A DNA stretch of 24,163 nt from assembly GCA_036375695.1 (NCBI GenBank), contig DASVBU010000029.1:1-24163 (forward strand), in the 5' to 3' direction. The translations under genes and the position numbers were made by a program. Positions within the stretch are counted from its first letter, which is position 1. Each line of letters opens with the position of its first letter. The notes below the pieces were generated by a model. It was not told where the DNA came from and made no database searches. It worked only from the letters and a program-made list of their open reading frames with translations. Positions 1 to 8,055 of this stretch are shown one piece after another. This DNA is from ZC4RG35 sp036375695 (GTDB lineage Bacteria > Actinomycetota > Acidimicrobiia > Spongiisociales > ZC4RG35).

Positions 1-609
1 GAGACCCCGTGGGTACGCGCCCGGTTCGCCGACACGCTCGTGGGCTTCGGGGCCGCGGCCACCTGGCCCCTGGTGGCATACGTCACTGTGAACCACCGTC
101 ACGAGACGGCCGGCCCGGTGGCTGCCATCCGCACTCTCGCCGCCATCGGCGACGACCAGGCGGTCAAGCCGCTCATGGAGGTACTGCACTCGGCGCGGGA
201 CCCCGAGATCGCCATCGCGGTCATCGAGGCTCTCGGCTCGTCGGGCAACCCGCTCGCCGCCCCCGCCCTTCGGGACTCGATGCGGGTGGCGGACTGGCGC
301 ATCCGGGCCAAGGCCGCCACTGCCCTCGGACAGGTCGCCGACACGCAGGCACTCGACGTCCTTGCCGTCGCCCTCACCGACCACAACTGGTGGGTGCGGC
401 GCAACTCGGCTGCGGCGTTGGCGGCCATACCGGGAGGGATGGACCGGCTGTTCGATGCCCTGGCGGGCTCGGATCCCTACGCCGCCGACGCGGCTGCCGA
501 GGCCCTGGCCGACGTAGGAGAGCTCTCGGCTGCGAGGAGCCGTGTCGAAGCCGGCGCGGCCATGCCGCGAGACCACGGGTTGCTCGCCCACGCAGAGGTG
601 GAGCGATGA
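1..609 (+). CDS. HEAT-repeat protein, C-terminal part (5' truncated)
   Basis: The reading frame is open from the first base, so the gene begins upstream of the window; about 202 residues are visible. The sequence is Ala-rich and helical, with repeating units of about 30 residues typical of HEAT/PBS-lyase-type repeats: units such as AAIRTLAAIGDDQAVKPL, VIEALGSSGNPLAAPAL, AATALGQVADTQALDVL and AAEALADVGELSAARS. Such repeats form a solenoid used for protein binding and carry no catalytic residues themselves. The stop codon overlaps the start of the downstream glycosyltransferase in an ATGA at 606-609, so the two are probably co-translated. A scaffold or regulatory role for the glycosyltransferase is inference. 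The missing N-terminus could hold membrane segments or a signalling domain. Confidence 0.75.
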   Translation, partial: ETPWVRARFADTLVGFGAAATWPLVAYVTVNHRHETAGPVAAIRTLAAIGDDQAVKPLMEVLHSARDPEIAIAVIEALGSSGNPLAAPALRDSMRVADWRIRAKAATALGQVADTQALDVLAVALTDHNWWVRRNSAAALAAIPGGMDRLFDALAGSDPYAADAAAEALADVGELSAARSRVEAGAAMPRDHGLLAHAEVER

Positions 610-2057
610 CCTGGGCCCGGATCCTCGAGTGGCTGGGCTATGGCATCCTCGCCTACTTCGTCGCCATGCAGACGTACATCCTCGGCCTCAACCTGATCTC
701 GGCCTGGGCGCTCCGCCGGGACCACCACCTCAACCGCTTCGGCCGGGTCACCGAGATGCTCTCGTCGCGCACCACGCCTCCCGTGTCCATCGTCATCCCG
801 GCTTACAACGAGGTGGTGGGGATCGTCGATGCGGTGCGATCGATGTCGCTGCTCAAGTACCCGCGCTTCGAGATCGTGATCGCCAACGACGGCTCCACCG
901 ACGGCACCCTCGAGGCGCTGATCGAAGCGTTTCGTCTCGAGAAGGTCCACATCCCCTACCGTCCCGACATCCGGACGGCACCGGTGCGCGCCATCTATCG
1001 CGGTCGTGGCGCCGTGGACATCACCGTGGTCGACAAGGAGAACGGCGGTCGTGCGGACGCCCTCAACGCCGGCCTCAACGCCGCCCGGTACCCCTATGTC
1101 CTGTGCACCGACGCCGACGTCATATTCGAGGGCGACGCCATGATGCGGGCGATGGCACGGGTCGTCGAGGACCGGGAGCGGACCATCGCCGTCGGCGGGA
1201 ACATCCGCCCCATCAACGGGAGCGCTGTCGAGCTGGGGCACATCGTCGACGCCCGGGTGCCCAAGAAGCTCATCCCCCGCATGCAGATGCTCGAATACCT
1301 GCGCACGTTCCTCGCCGTGCGCCCCGCCTGGTCGGCGATGAACGCCCTGCCACTGGTCTCGGGCGCCTTCGGGATCTGGAAGCGCTCGGTGGCAATCCAG
1401 GTCGGTGGCTTCACCCGCGGCCACATGGGCGAGGACATGGACATGACGATGCGGTTCCACCGTCACTGTCTGAAGAAGAAGATCCCCTATCGGATCGTCT
1501 ACGAGCCGACGGCCGTGGTGTGGACCGAGGTCCCCGAGACGGCCCGCGTCCTCCGTCGCCAGAGGATCCGCTGGCATCGCGGCCTGATCCAGGCCGTCGG
1601 TGACTTCCTCCACATGACTTTCAACCCCCGTTACAAGGTGGTGGGCATGGTCACGTGGGCGGCCAACGTCCTGTTCGAGTTCTTCGCCCCGATCATCGAG
1701 TTCACCGGATGGTTCGTCATCCCCGTCGCATGGGCACTGGGCGTGCTGAATGTCTCGGCCTTCTGGTGGCTGATGGGCCTCGCCTTCGGGATGGGTCTGC
1801 TCAACACCCTGATCGCCCTCCATCTCGACGAGTCGTACGGCTACTTCGACTCCAAGACCGACACGGCCCGGCTGCTGGTGATGGCCCTGATCGAGAACTT
1901 CGGCTTCCGTCAGATGACGGTGTGGTGGCGCATCCGGGCCATGTTGGGCGGCCAGGCGGTGAAGACCTGGGGGAACATGGAGCGCCGGGGCCTGGTGCGC
2001 CGTCCCGAGCAGGTCACTCCTCCAGCTCCTCCAGTGTCCTCGGCCAGTCGTCCTTGA
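606..2057 (+). CDS. Membrane family 2 glycosyltransferase (BcsA/PgaC-like)
   Basis: This 483-residue processive-type GT2 enzyme probably polymerises or transfers sugars from nucleotide-sugar donors at the cytoplasmic membrane. An N-terminal membrane segment spans about residues 9-36. The GT-A domain begins with VSIVIPAYNE (60-69) and DGSTDGT (95-101), followed by the metal-binding DAD (169-171), GED (275-277, catalytic-base region) and the QRIRW motif (319-323) of processive synthases. Several hydrophobic helices follow from about residue 345 to 440. The ATG at 606 overlaps the stop of the HEAT-repeat gene. The 3' end overlaps the convergent glycosylase gene by 44 bp. The resemblance is to cellulose or poly-N-acetylglucosamine synthases, but no PilZ domain is visible and the product cannot be named from sequence alone. 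Confidence 0.85.
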   Translation: MTWARILEWLGYGILAYFVAMQTYILGLNLISAWALRRDHHLNRFGRVTEMLSSRTTPPVSIVIPAYNEVVGIVDAVRSMSLLKYPRFEIVIANDGSTDGTLEALIEAFRLEKVHIPYRPDIRTAPVRAIYRGRGAVDITVVDKENGGRADALNAGLNAARYPYVLCTDADVIFEGDAMMRAMARVVEDRERTIAVGGNIRPINGSAVELGHIVDARVPKKLIPRMQMLEYLRTFLAVRPAWSAMNALPLVSGAFGIWKRSVAIQVGGFTRGHMGEDMDMTMRFHRHCLKKKIPYRIVYEPTAVVWTEVPETARVLRRQRIRWHRGLIQAVGDFLHMTFNPRYKVVGMVTWAANVLFEFFAPIIEFTGWFVIPVAWALGVLNVSAFWWLMGLAFGMGLLNTLIALHLDESYGYFDSKTDTARLLVMALIENFGFRQMTVWWRIRAMLGGQAVKTWGNMERRGLVRRPEQVTPPAPPVSSASRP

Positions 2058-2901
2058 GGATGCGAGACAGGGAGCGGTCGGCGAGGATGCGACCCTCGGT
2101 CTGGCATCTCGGGCAGTAGTTCGACTCGTTCTCGGCGTGGACGATCCTCTGGATCGGCGCGCCGCAACGGGGGCACGGCTCCTTGAATTTCCCGTGCACC
2201 GCCATGTCCTCCCGGAAGGCAGTGACCTTGGTCGGCCACCCGTCAGCGACCTCGTCGCGGAGACGCTGGACCCAGCCCTCCAGCGACCGCACCACCGCCT
2301 CGTGGAGCCTGACGACCTCGTCGTCGGTGAGCTGGCCGGTCCGCTTCACCGGCGACAACCGGGCCTCCCAGAGGATCTCGTCGGAGTAGGCGTTGCCGAT
2401 CCCGCTGAAGATCCTCGGGTCGGTGAGGATGCGCTTCAGGGTGCGGTTCTCCGACTTGAGGGCGGTGGCGAACTGGTCCAGGGTGGCCTCGAGCGGTTCG
2501 ATGCCGCCCGGGTCGAGCTTGTCGAGGGCCTCCTCGGTGCGGACCACCCAGATGCCGGCGCGACGCTTGGTGCCCTGCTCGGTGAGGATCAGCGACCCGG
2601 CGTCGAAATCGATGGCGGCCAGACCCACCTTCTTCGGGATCGGCGCCCGGGGCCGCTCCCACTTGAGACGCCCGGCGATCATGAGATGGATCACCAGGAA
2701 CAGCTCTTCGGGGAACTCGAAGACGATCCGCTTTCCCACGCGTCGCAGACCGATCACGTCATGCCCCACCGGCGCGTCGTACGGTGGGTCGTAGGTGCGC
2801 AGCACCGACGGGGAGGCGATCCTGATGCCCGTCACCGGCAGCCCGACGACCCGCTTCTGCAGGGCGTCGATGTAGACGGTGATGTCGGGCAACTCGGGCA
2901 C
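2014..2901 (-). CDS. mutM: Fpg/Nei-family DNA glycosylase
   Basis: This 295-residue base-excision repair enzyme removes oxidised bases and nicks the abasic site. It starts MPELPD, giving the N-terminal Pro used as the Schiff-base nucleophile and the following Glu once Met is removed. RVGKRIVFEF carries the conserved Lys of the family near residue 60. A helix-two-turn-helix region follows (IFSGIGNAYSDEILWEA). The C-terminal zinc finger is C-x2-C (CPRCG) and C-x2-C (CPRCQ), about 16 residues apart. About 30 residues follow the finger, longer than usual. The GTG start is supported by a -10-like TAACCT placed six bases upstream. MutM versus an Nei-like enzyme cannot be settled here. The last 44 bp overlap the convergent glycosyltransferase gene. 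Confidence 0.85.
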   Translation of the reverse strand: MPELPDITVYIDALQKRVVGLPVTGIRIASPSVLRTYDPPYDAPVGHDVIGLRRVGKRIVFEFPEELFLVIHLMIAGRLKWERPRAPIPKKVGLAAIDFDAGSLILTEQGTKRRAGIWVVRTEEALDKLDPGGIEPLEATLDQFATALKSENRTLKRILTDPRIFSGIGNAYSDEILWEARLSPVKRTGQLTDDEVVRLHEAVVRSLEGWVQRLRDEVADGWPTKVTAFREDMAVHGKFKEPCPRCGAPIQRIVHAENESNYCPRCQTEGRILADRSLSRILKDDWPRTLEELEE

Positions 2902-2913
2902 ACCGTGAGGTTA
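2902..2913 (-). promoter_or_regulatory. -10 element for leaderless mutM transcript
   Basis: On the minus strand TAACCT (2913-2908) is followed by exactly six bases, CACGGT, and then the GTG start. No Shine-Dalgarno sequence fits between them. A start site 6-7 bases after the -10 would make the mRNA begin at the start codon. No -35 element is evident. Confidence 0.5.
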
Positions 2914-2920
2914 CGACCCC

Positions 2921-3098
2921 GGACTTCTCCCCAGTGGAGCGGCAGCGGAACGGGGGAGTACGGCCGAAGGCCGGGAGGGGGCGCGAGCGAAGCGAGCCAG
3001 GAAACCACCTTGGGCACCCTGCGGTCCTGCGGACCGCGCCCCCTCGGCACTTCGTGCCACTCCCCCACTCCGCTAACCGCTTCGTGGGGGAGAAATCC
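2921..3098. repeat. Type 2 palindromic intergenic repeat, complete (~178 bp)
   Basis: The element has inverted ends: GGACTTCTCCCC at 2921 and the complement of GGATTTCTCCCC ending at 3098. The left arm contains AGCGGCAGCGGAACGGGGGA, then small hairpins around GGCCGAAGGCC and GCGAGCGAAGCGAGC. The right arm is the same design reversed (GCGGTCCTGCGGACCGC, GGCACTTCGTGCC, then CCGCTAACCGCTTCG). The left arm recurs almost unchanged at 13750-13842. No open reading frame here looks genuine, so it is a non-coding, MITE- or REP-like element lying between mutM and the pnp terminator. Confidence 0.75.
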
Positions 3099-3109
3099 TT
3101 TGCCCAATC

Positions 3110-3296
3110 GGATCAGTCCCCCACGACCGGAGGGAGTGGGGGAAGGTACCGCCGGGTGAACGCAGTGAGTCCGAGGGGTAGGGGGAAAACCACCCACAAA
3201 CTCACACACGTCACCCCCTACCCCCGCCTCCACTCGGCTCCGCCTCGCTCCAGCGGCGGTACCTTCCCCCGTTGCTTCGCAACGGGGGACTCATCC
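3110..3296. repeat. Type 1 palindromic intergenic repeat, complete (~187 bp)
   Basis: The inverted ends are GGATCAGTCCCCC at 3110 and the complement of GGATGAGTCCCCC ending at 3296. Each arm carries a G/C-run hairpin: TCCCCCAC (3117-3124) with GTGGGGGA (3136-3143), and TCCCCCGTTGC (3265-3275) with GCAACGGGGGA (3279-3289). Each hairpin is followed, in the arm's orientation, by AAGGTACCGCCG and a GGGGTAGGGGG tract. The 44 bases at 3111-3154 recur exactly at 9037-9080. Together with the type 2 element this accounts for most of the 480-bp gap without a gene. Confidence 0.75.
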
Positions 3297-3337
3297 GGAG
3301 AGGAGACTCCCCAATGCGTGGGTCTGGGAAGCAAGAA

Positions 3338-3361
3338 CGCCCCCGTCCGGAGACGGGGGCG
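3338..3361 (-). terminator. Terminator downstream of pnp
   Basis: This is a perfect 10-bp G/C stem (3338-3347 with 3352-3361) and a 4-base loop, starting 22 bases after the pnp stop. On the minus strand it is followed by TTCTTGCTT, a modest T-tract. It would end the rimP-to-pnp operon. Confidence 0.75.
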
Positions 3362-3382
3362 CTTACAGGTACCGGGTACCTA

Positions 3383-5782
3383 CTACTCGTTGAGGTTGCC
3401 GAAGGCCTCGTCGAAACTGCGGGCCGGGCGACGACGCTTGCCGTTGCCCGCGTTGGACCGGGCCTCACCACCGCGACGGTCGCCGCCCCGGTCCCGACCG
3501 CCACGATCGCCACCGCGATCGCCGCGATCCCCGCGACCACCACGGTCACCGCCTCGGCCACCACGGTCACCGCGATCCCCACGGTCGTCCCGCCTGGGAG
3601 CGACCGACTCGGGTGACGGCAACGTGGCGCCCGGGAGGGCGTCGACGAGCTCGAGGCTCACCTTGCCCCGGTCGATCTCACGGACCCGCACCTTGAGGAT
3701 GTCGCCCTCGGTGAGGTAGTCCTCCACCCGCTCGACCCTCTTCGAGCCGTCGAGACGGGAGATGTGGAGCAGACCGTCTCTCCCCGGGAGGATGTTGACG
3801 AAGGCGCCGAACTTGGTGATGGACACCACCTTGCCCTCGTACTCCGTCCCCACCTCGACCTCCGGTGGGAAGGCGATCTGGCTCACCTTCTCCTTGGCGG
3901 CGGCCAGGGCGGCCCCGTCGTTGGAGGCGATTCGGACGATGCCCTTGCCGTCGACCTCTTCGATCTCGATGGCGGCGCCGGTGGTCTCCTCGAGCTCGCG
4001 GATCACCGCGCCCTTGGGACCGATGACCTCGCCGATCTTGTCCTTGGGGATCTCCAGGGACTCGATGCGCGGCGCCCACTGGTTCATCTCCTCGCGCGGG
4101 GCGGGGATGACCTGCCGCATCGCCTCGAGGATCGTGAGCCTGGCCTCCTTTGCCTGCTCGAGAGCGCCCTCGAGGACTTCCGACGGCAGACCGTCGATCT
4201 TGGTGTCCAGCTGCAGGGCCGTGATCACGTCGGCGGTGCCGGCAACCTTGAAGTCCATGTCACCGAGGGCGTCCTCGGCTCCGAGGATGTCGGTCAAGGT
4301 GACGAACTTGCCGTCATCGGCGATCAAACCCATGGCGATGCCCGCCACCGGGTGCGAGATCGGCACGCCGGCGTCCATCAGCGAGAGGCTGGAGGCGCAC
4401 ACCGACGCCATCGAGGTGGAGCCGTTCGAAGACAGCACCTCGGAGACGAGACGGAGGGCGTAGGGGAACTCGTCCTCGGTGGGGATGACCGGGAGCAACG
4501 CCTTCTCGGCGAGGGCCCCGTGGCCGATCTCCCGGCGCTTCGGGCCTCTCATGAACCCGGCCTCACCGGTGGAGAACGGCGGGAAGTTGTAGTGGTGCAT
4601 GTACCGCTTCGACTCCTCGATGTCGAGGGTGTCGAGCATCTGCTCCATCTTCAGCATCCCGAGGGTGGCCACGTTGAGCACCTGGGTCTCGCCACGCTGG
4701 AAGAGACCGGAACCGTGGGTCCGCTCGATGAGCCCCACCTCGATGGTGAGCGGGCGGATGTCACGCGGACCGCGGCCGTCGAACCGGATGCCCTGCTCGA
4801 TGACGCGCTTTCTCGCCATCTTCTTGAAGATGGACTTGAAGGCCCGCTTCACCTGAGTCATGGTCTCGGTGTCGTCCTCGGCCACGCCCATCTCGGCGAT
4901 GGTGGCCGCCAGTGCCTCATCCTCGGCCGCGTTCCGCTCCTGCTTGGCGGCGATGGTGATCACGTTGGCGATCTTCGGGCCGGCGACGGCCTCGACCCGC
5001 TGGTAGAGCTCCTCGGTGTAGTCGAGGGCCGGGGTCCACTCGAAGTCCTTCTTGCCCACCTTGGCGACCAGTTCGTTCTGCAGATCGATGAGCTGGGAGA
5101 TGTATTCCTTGGCCGCCTCGAGGCCCTCGGCGACTGCGTCCTCATCGGAGGGACGGTCACCGGCGGCGATGAGCCGGAGGCCATCCTCCGTGGAGCCGGC
5201 CTCGACCATGATGATGTCGATCTGGCCCTGGGCGTTGCGGCGGCCCGCGACGACGAGCTCGAAGACCGACTCGTCGAGGTCGGACTCGGTGGGGAACGGG
5301 ATCCACTCCCCCTTCTTCAGGCCCATTCGGACGCCACCGACGGGGCCCTCGAAGGGCATGCCGCTGATCATGAGCGCCGCGGAGGCGCCGTTGAGGGCGA
5401 CGACGTCGAACGGGTTCTCCTGGTCGACGGCGAGCGAGGTGACCACGACGTGGGTCTCGTAGCGGTAGCCGTCGGCGAACAGCGGCCGCAGCGGCCGGTC
5501 GATGAGACGGCAGGTGAGGATGGCCTGCTCCGACGGACGGCCCTCCCGGCGGAAGAACGATCCGGGGATGCGTCCCACGGAGTACATCCGCTCCTCGAAG
5601 TCGACGGTGAGCGGGAAGAAGTCGATGCCTTCCCGCATCTGCTTGTTGGCCGTGGCGGTCACCAGCATCGTGGTGGCGCCGAGCTTGGCGACTACCGCGC
5701 CGTCGGCCTGTAGGGCAAGCTTGCCGGTGGACAGGGTTATCTGCTTCCCACCGACTTCGCCTCGAACCGAAATCTCAGGCAC
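3383..5782 (-). CDS. pnp: Polyribonucleotide nucleotidyltransferase (PNPase)
   Basis: This 799-residue phosphorolytic 3'-5' exoribonuclease has two RNase PH domains joined by a helical linker. The second contains GAEDALGDMDFKVAGT (about 500-515), holding the conserved catalytic acidic and Lys residues. A KH domain follows (GEVIGPKGAVIREL, about 580) and then an S1 domain (GKVVSITKFGAFVNILPG, about 645-705). The protein is longer than most bacterial PNPases because of a C-terminal tail from about residue 727 rich in RGD/RGG/GDRGG repeats, likely disordered and RNA-binding, ending SFDEAFGNLNE. The GTG start at 5782 has a strong Shine-Dalgarno AAGGAG at 5793-5788. It lies 167 bp after rpsO, behind several leader hairpins. 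Confidence 0.96.
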   Translation of the reverse strand: MPEISVRGEVGGKQITLSTGKLALQADGAVVAKLGATTMLVTATANKQMREGIDFFPLTVDFEERMYSVGRIPGSFFRREGRPSEQAILTCRLIDRPLRPLFADGYRYETHVVVTSLAVDQENPFDVVALNGASAALMISGMPFEGPVGGVRMGLKKGEWIPFPTESDLDESVFELVVAGRRNAQGQIDIIMVEAGSTEDGLRLIAAGDRPSDEDAVAEGLEAAKEYISQLIDLQNELVAKVGKKDFEWTPALDYTEELYQRVEAVAGPKIANVITIAAKQERNAAEDEALAATIAEMGVAEDDTETMTQVKRAFKSIFKKMARKRVIEQGIRFDGRGPRDIRPLTIEVGLIERTHGSGLFQRGETQVLNVATLGMLKMEQMLDTLDIEESKRYMHHYNFPPFSTGEAGFMRGPKRREIGHGALAEKALLPVIPTEDEFPYALRLVSEVLSSNGSTSMASVCASSLSLMDAGVPISHPVAGIAMGLIADDGKFVTLTDILGAEDALGDMDFKVAGTADVITALQLDTKIDGLPSEVLEGALEQAKEARLTILEAMRQVIPAPREEMNQWAPRIESLEIPKDKIGEVIGPKGAVIRELEETTGAAIEIEEVDGKGIVRIASNDGAALAAAKEKVSQIAFPPEVEVGTEYEGKVVSITKFGAFVNILPGRDGLLHISRLDGSKRVERVEDYLTEGDILKVRVREIDRGKVSLELVDALPGATLPSPESVAPRRDDRGDRGDRGGRGGDRGGRGDRGDRGGDRGGRDRGGDRRGGEARSNAGNGKRRRPARSFDEAFGNLNE

Positions 5783-5808
5783 GAGTGCTCCTTTTCTCTG
5801 TTGTTTTT

Positions 5809-5880
5809 CAGGAGCCCGGCCTGTTGGCAGTGGTCATGCCTCCTCGAAGGCATCGCCACTGTCAACCGACTTGGCTCCTG
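5809..5880 (-). promoter_or_regulatory. Long leader stem-loop upstream of pnp
   Basis: An extended imperfect hairpin fills most of the space before the pnp ribosome-binding site. The outer stem is 8 bp (5809-5816 with 5873-5880). An inner stem of about 10 bp (5824-5833 with 5856-5865) continues into a 6-bp apical stem (5836-5841 with 5848-5853). A smaller 6-bp hairpin lies at 5889-5908. In Escherichia coli a pnp leader stem-loop is the RNase III/PNPase autoregulation site. A similar role here is inference from position and shape. Confidence 0.55.
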
Positions 5881-5918
5881 GTCCTTGCTCGGGGTCGATT
5901 TGCCCCGATTGTCAATCA

Positions 5919-5938
5919 GGGAGCGTCGAAACGCTCCC
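5919..5938 (-). terminator. UUCG hairpin after rpsO
   Basis: A perfect 8-bp stem, GGGAGCGT with ACGCTCCC, closes a TTCG tetraloop 11 bases after the rpsO stop. The following minus-strand bases, TGATTGACAA, are not a good T-tract. It may be a partial terminator or an RNA-stability/processing hairpin protecting the upstream mRNA. Confidence 0.5.
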
Positions 5939-5949
5939 CGAATCCTCTG

Positions 5950-6207
5950 TCAGCGCCGGAGACCCAGCTTGGCGATGAGGGCCCGGTACCGCTCCACGTC
6001 CTGACGACGCAGGTAGTCGAGGAGACGGCGGCGCTTGCCGACCATCAGCAGCAGGCCGCGCCGGCTGTGGTGGTCGTGCTTGTGGGTTCGAAGATGCTCG
6101 GTGAGGTGGTTGATTCGCTCGGTGAGCAAGGCGACCTGGACCTCGGGGGATCCGGTGTCGCTCTCGTGGGTGCCGAATTCGGCAACGATCTCAGATGTGG
6201 CTTTCAT
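5950..6207 (-). CDS. rpsO: 30S ribosomal protein S15
   Basis: This 85-residue primary 16S rRNA-binding protein helps assemble the central domain of the 30S subunit. Family hallmarks are THESDTGSPEVQVALLTERI, LTEHLRTHKHDHHSRRGLLL and a KRRRLLDYLRR stretch. The ATG at 6207 was chosen because S15 proteins begin this close to the EIVAEFG segment; an upstream extension would add 23 residues unlike the family. The start lies inside the end of ribF (17-bp overlap) with no strong Shine-Dalgarno sequence, so translation may be coupled to ribF termination. The order rpsO then pnp is widely conserved. Confidence 0.95.
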   Translation of the reverse strand: MKATSEIVAEFGTHESDTGSPEVQVALLTERINHLTEHLRTHKHDHHSRRGLLLMVGKRRRLLDYLRRQDVERYRALIAKLGLRR

Positions 6208-7183
6208 CACGCGGTTGTTTCTCGTCCAACGGGGGGATCGGAGGAATGCTACCACCCTCTGGTACCCAAACCGCACTCCCGCTCAAAACCCGGGTCCGGT
6301 CGACGTCGTCACGCATCTGGACGAGCAGGTCTCCGACCGTGTCGAACCGCTTCTCCGGCCGGAGCCAGTGGGCGAACTCGACGGCGATGGTCCTGCCGTA
6401 CAGGTCGCCCTCGAAGTCGAGGATGTATGCCTCGATCAGCCGGTGGCCCTCGCCGAAAGTGGGACGCACGCCGACGTTGATCGCGGCGGGCAACCGCTCG
6501 CCGTCGACCACCGCGAAACCGGCGTAGACCCCGTCGGCGGGCAGCACCTTGCGGGGAGGCGGTGCCAGGTTGGCGGTGGGGAATCCCAACTCCCTCCCCC
6601 GCTTGTCCCCCTCGATGACCTCGCCGGTGATCCTGAACAGCGACGCCAGGCAAGCCGACGCGTCCTCGGGGCGGCCCTCGGCGATCAGGTTGCGGATCCG
6701 GGTCGACGAGACCACGCCGCCCGCCGAGTGCATCAGCGGGGCAGCGACTGTCTCGTAGCCGTGCTGCTCCCCGAGCTTGTGGAGCAGGCCGGCGTCGCCG
6801 GCCCGGTCCCGGCCGAAGCGGTAGTCCTCCCCGACCACGACCTGGGCGGCATGCAGCTTCTCCACGAGGATGCCGGTGACGAACGACTCGGGCTCGAGGT
6901 AGCGGATGTCGGCGAGGTCGATGACGCCCACCTGCTCGATACCGAGGGCGCCGAAGAGCTCGATCCGCTCTTCGATCGAGGTGAGCAGACGCGGATGCGT
7001 TCCCGGAGCCAGAACCTCCACCGGATGCGGCTCGAAGGTGAGCACGGTCGCCGTGAAGCTCCGGTCGAGATGGGAGAGGAGGCTGCGGTGCCCGAGATGG
7101 ACGCCGTCGAACACCCCGATGGTCACCGAGGTCGGCCCCTCCGGTTTCGGCCAGGTGTCGGGATGGCCCTGCCAGACGATCAT
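6191..7183 (-). CDS. ribF: Bifunctional riboflavin kinase / FAD synthetase
   Basis: This 330-residue enzyme converts riboflavin to FMN and then FAD. The N-terminal nucleotidyltransferase domain has GVFDGVHLGHR (23-33), with the HxGH-type nucleotide-binding motif, and later SSTRIR. The C-terminal flavokinase domain has GFPTANL, GVRPTF and YGRTIAVEFAHWLRPE. Length and domain order match the bacterial two-domain family. The ATG at 7183 overlaps the truB stop in an ATGA, and the 3' end overlaps rpsO by 17 bp. The truB-ribF-rpsO order is common across bacteria. Confidence 0.95.
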   Translation of the reverse strand: MIVWQGHPDTWPKPEGPTSVTIGVFDGVHLGHRSLLSHLDRSFTATVLTFEPHPVEVLAPGTHPRLLTSIEERIELFGALGIEQVGVIDLADIRYLEPESFVTGILVEKLHAAQVVVGEDYRFGRDRAGDAGLLHKLGEQHGYETVAAPLMHSAGGVVSSTRIRNLIAEGRPEDASACLASLFRITGEVIEGDKRGRELGFPTANLAPPPRKVLPADGVYAGFAVVDGERLPAAINVGVRPTFGEGHRLIEAYILDFEGDLYGRTIAVEFAHWLRPEKRFDTVGDLLVQMRDDVDRTRVLSGSAVWVPEGGSIPPIPPLDEKQPRDESHI

Positions 7184-8055
7184 GACGGCAGCACCACCAG
7201 CGGGGCCGCCCGCTCGCCCCTGCGCTCGTAGACGGCGAGCAGCTCCCCCTTGTCGTCGAGGACCCGGTACGGCCCCTCGGCCGGCCCGGTCATCGCCGCG
7301 GCGCCGAGAAGCGGTGCACCCTGACGTACCGCCCAGGCGACTTCCTTTTCCACGGTGACGCCGGGGATGTCCACCAGCGCGTCGGCGGGTGGGATCAGAT
7401 GGGCCTCCCAGTCGTCGAGGGCGTCGAGGGTCACGGCGCGGTCGAGACCGAGCGATCCGACCCGGGTGCGTCTGAGCGCGGTGAGATGGGCGTGCCCTCC
7501 AAGGGCGCGCGCCATGTCGTCGGCAAGGGAACGGATGTAGGTGCCGGAGCTGCACACCACCCGGAACTCGACCAGGGGGTAGGCGCAGTCGCCGATGGAG
7601 AGGACCTCCAGCTCGTGGATGGTCACGGGCCGGGCCTCCCGCTCCACGGTCTCCCCCTGGCGGGCCAGGTCGTAGAGACGCCGCCCCTGGTGCTTGAGCG
7701 CCGAGACCATCGGCGGCACCTGCATGATCTCGCCCGTGAACCGCCGGGCCACCTCCTCCAACTCCGCGGGGGTGAAGCTCATCTCGACCCGGTCGAGGAT
7801 CCCGCCCTCGGCGTCGAGCGTGTCGGTGGCCACACCGAACTGGGCGGTCGCCACGTACTCCTTGGGCTGGTCCTGGATGAACCGGATCAGCCGGGTGACC
7901 GGGCCGATCCCGACGACGAGGACCCCAGTGGCCATCGGGTCGAGGGTGCCGGCGTGGCCCACCTTCTTGATCCCGGTGGCGCGGCGGACCCTCGCCACGA
8001 CGTCGTGGGAGGTCATGCCGCCGGGTTTGTCGACGACCAGGAAGCCCCGGGTCAC
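7180..8055 (-). CDS. truB: tRNA pseudouridine(55) synthase
   Basis: This 291-residue enzyme isomerises U55 in the T-loop of tRNAs. The N-terminus FLVVDKPGGMTSHDVV and the motif GHAGTLDPMATGVL, with catalytic Asp39, are diagnostic of TruB. SSGTYIRSLADDMARALG is a further family motif. The C-terminal part resembles the short TruB C-terminal domain. The start is GTG, overlapping the TGA of the upstream phosphoesterase gene as GTGA (8052-8055); the end overlaps ribF as ATGA. Translational coupling along the operon is likely. Confidence 0.96.
   Translation of the reverse strand: MTRGFLVVDKPGGMTSHDVVARVRRATGIKKVGHAGTLDPMATGVLVVGIGPVTRLIRFIQDQPKEYVATAQFGVATDTLDAEGGILDRVEMSFTPAELEEVARRFTGEIMQVPPMVSALKHQGRRLYDLARQGETVEREARPVTIHELEVLSIGDCAYPLVEFRVVCSSGTYIRSLADDMARALGGHAHLTALRRTRVGSLGLDRAVTLDALDDWEAHLIPPADALVDIPGVTVEKEVAWAVRQGAPLLGAAAMTGPAEGPYRVLDDKGELLAVYERRGERAAPLVVLPS

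Noticed and set aside
2934..3719. Arg/Pro/Ser-rich plus-strand frame spanning the repeats and the pnp 3' end
   Set aside because: It is composed of repeat sequence and the antisense of the PNPase tail; no start signal or domain.
3764..5713. Long open frame on the plus strand inside pnp (about 650 codons)
   Set aside because: It is antisense to PNPase, whose domains are unmistakable; the translation is low-complexity Gly/Asp/Leu/His typical of reverse frames in GC-rich DNA.
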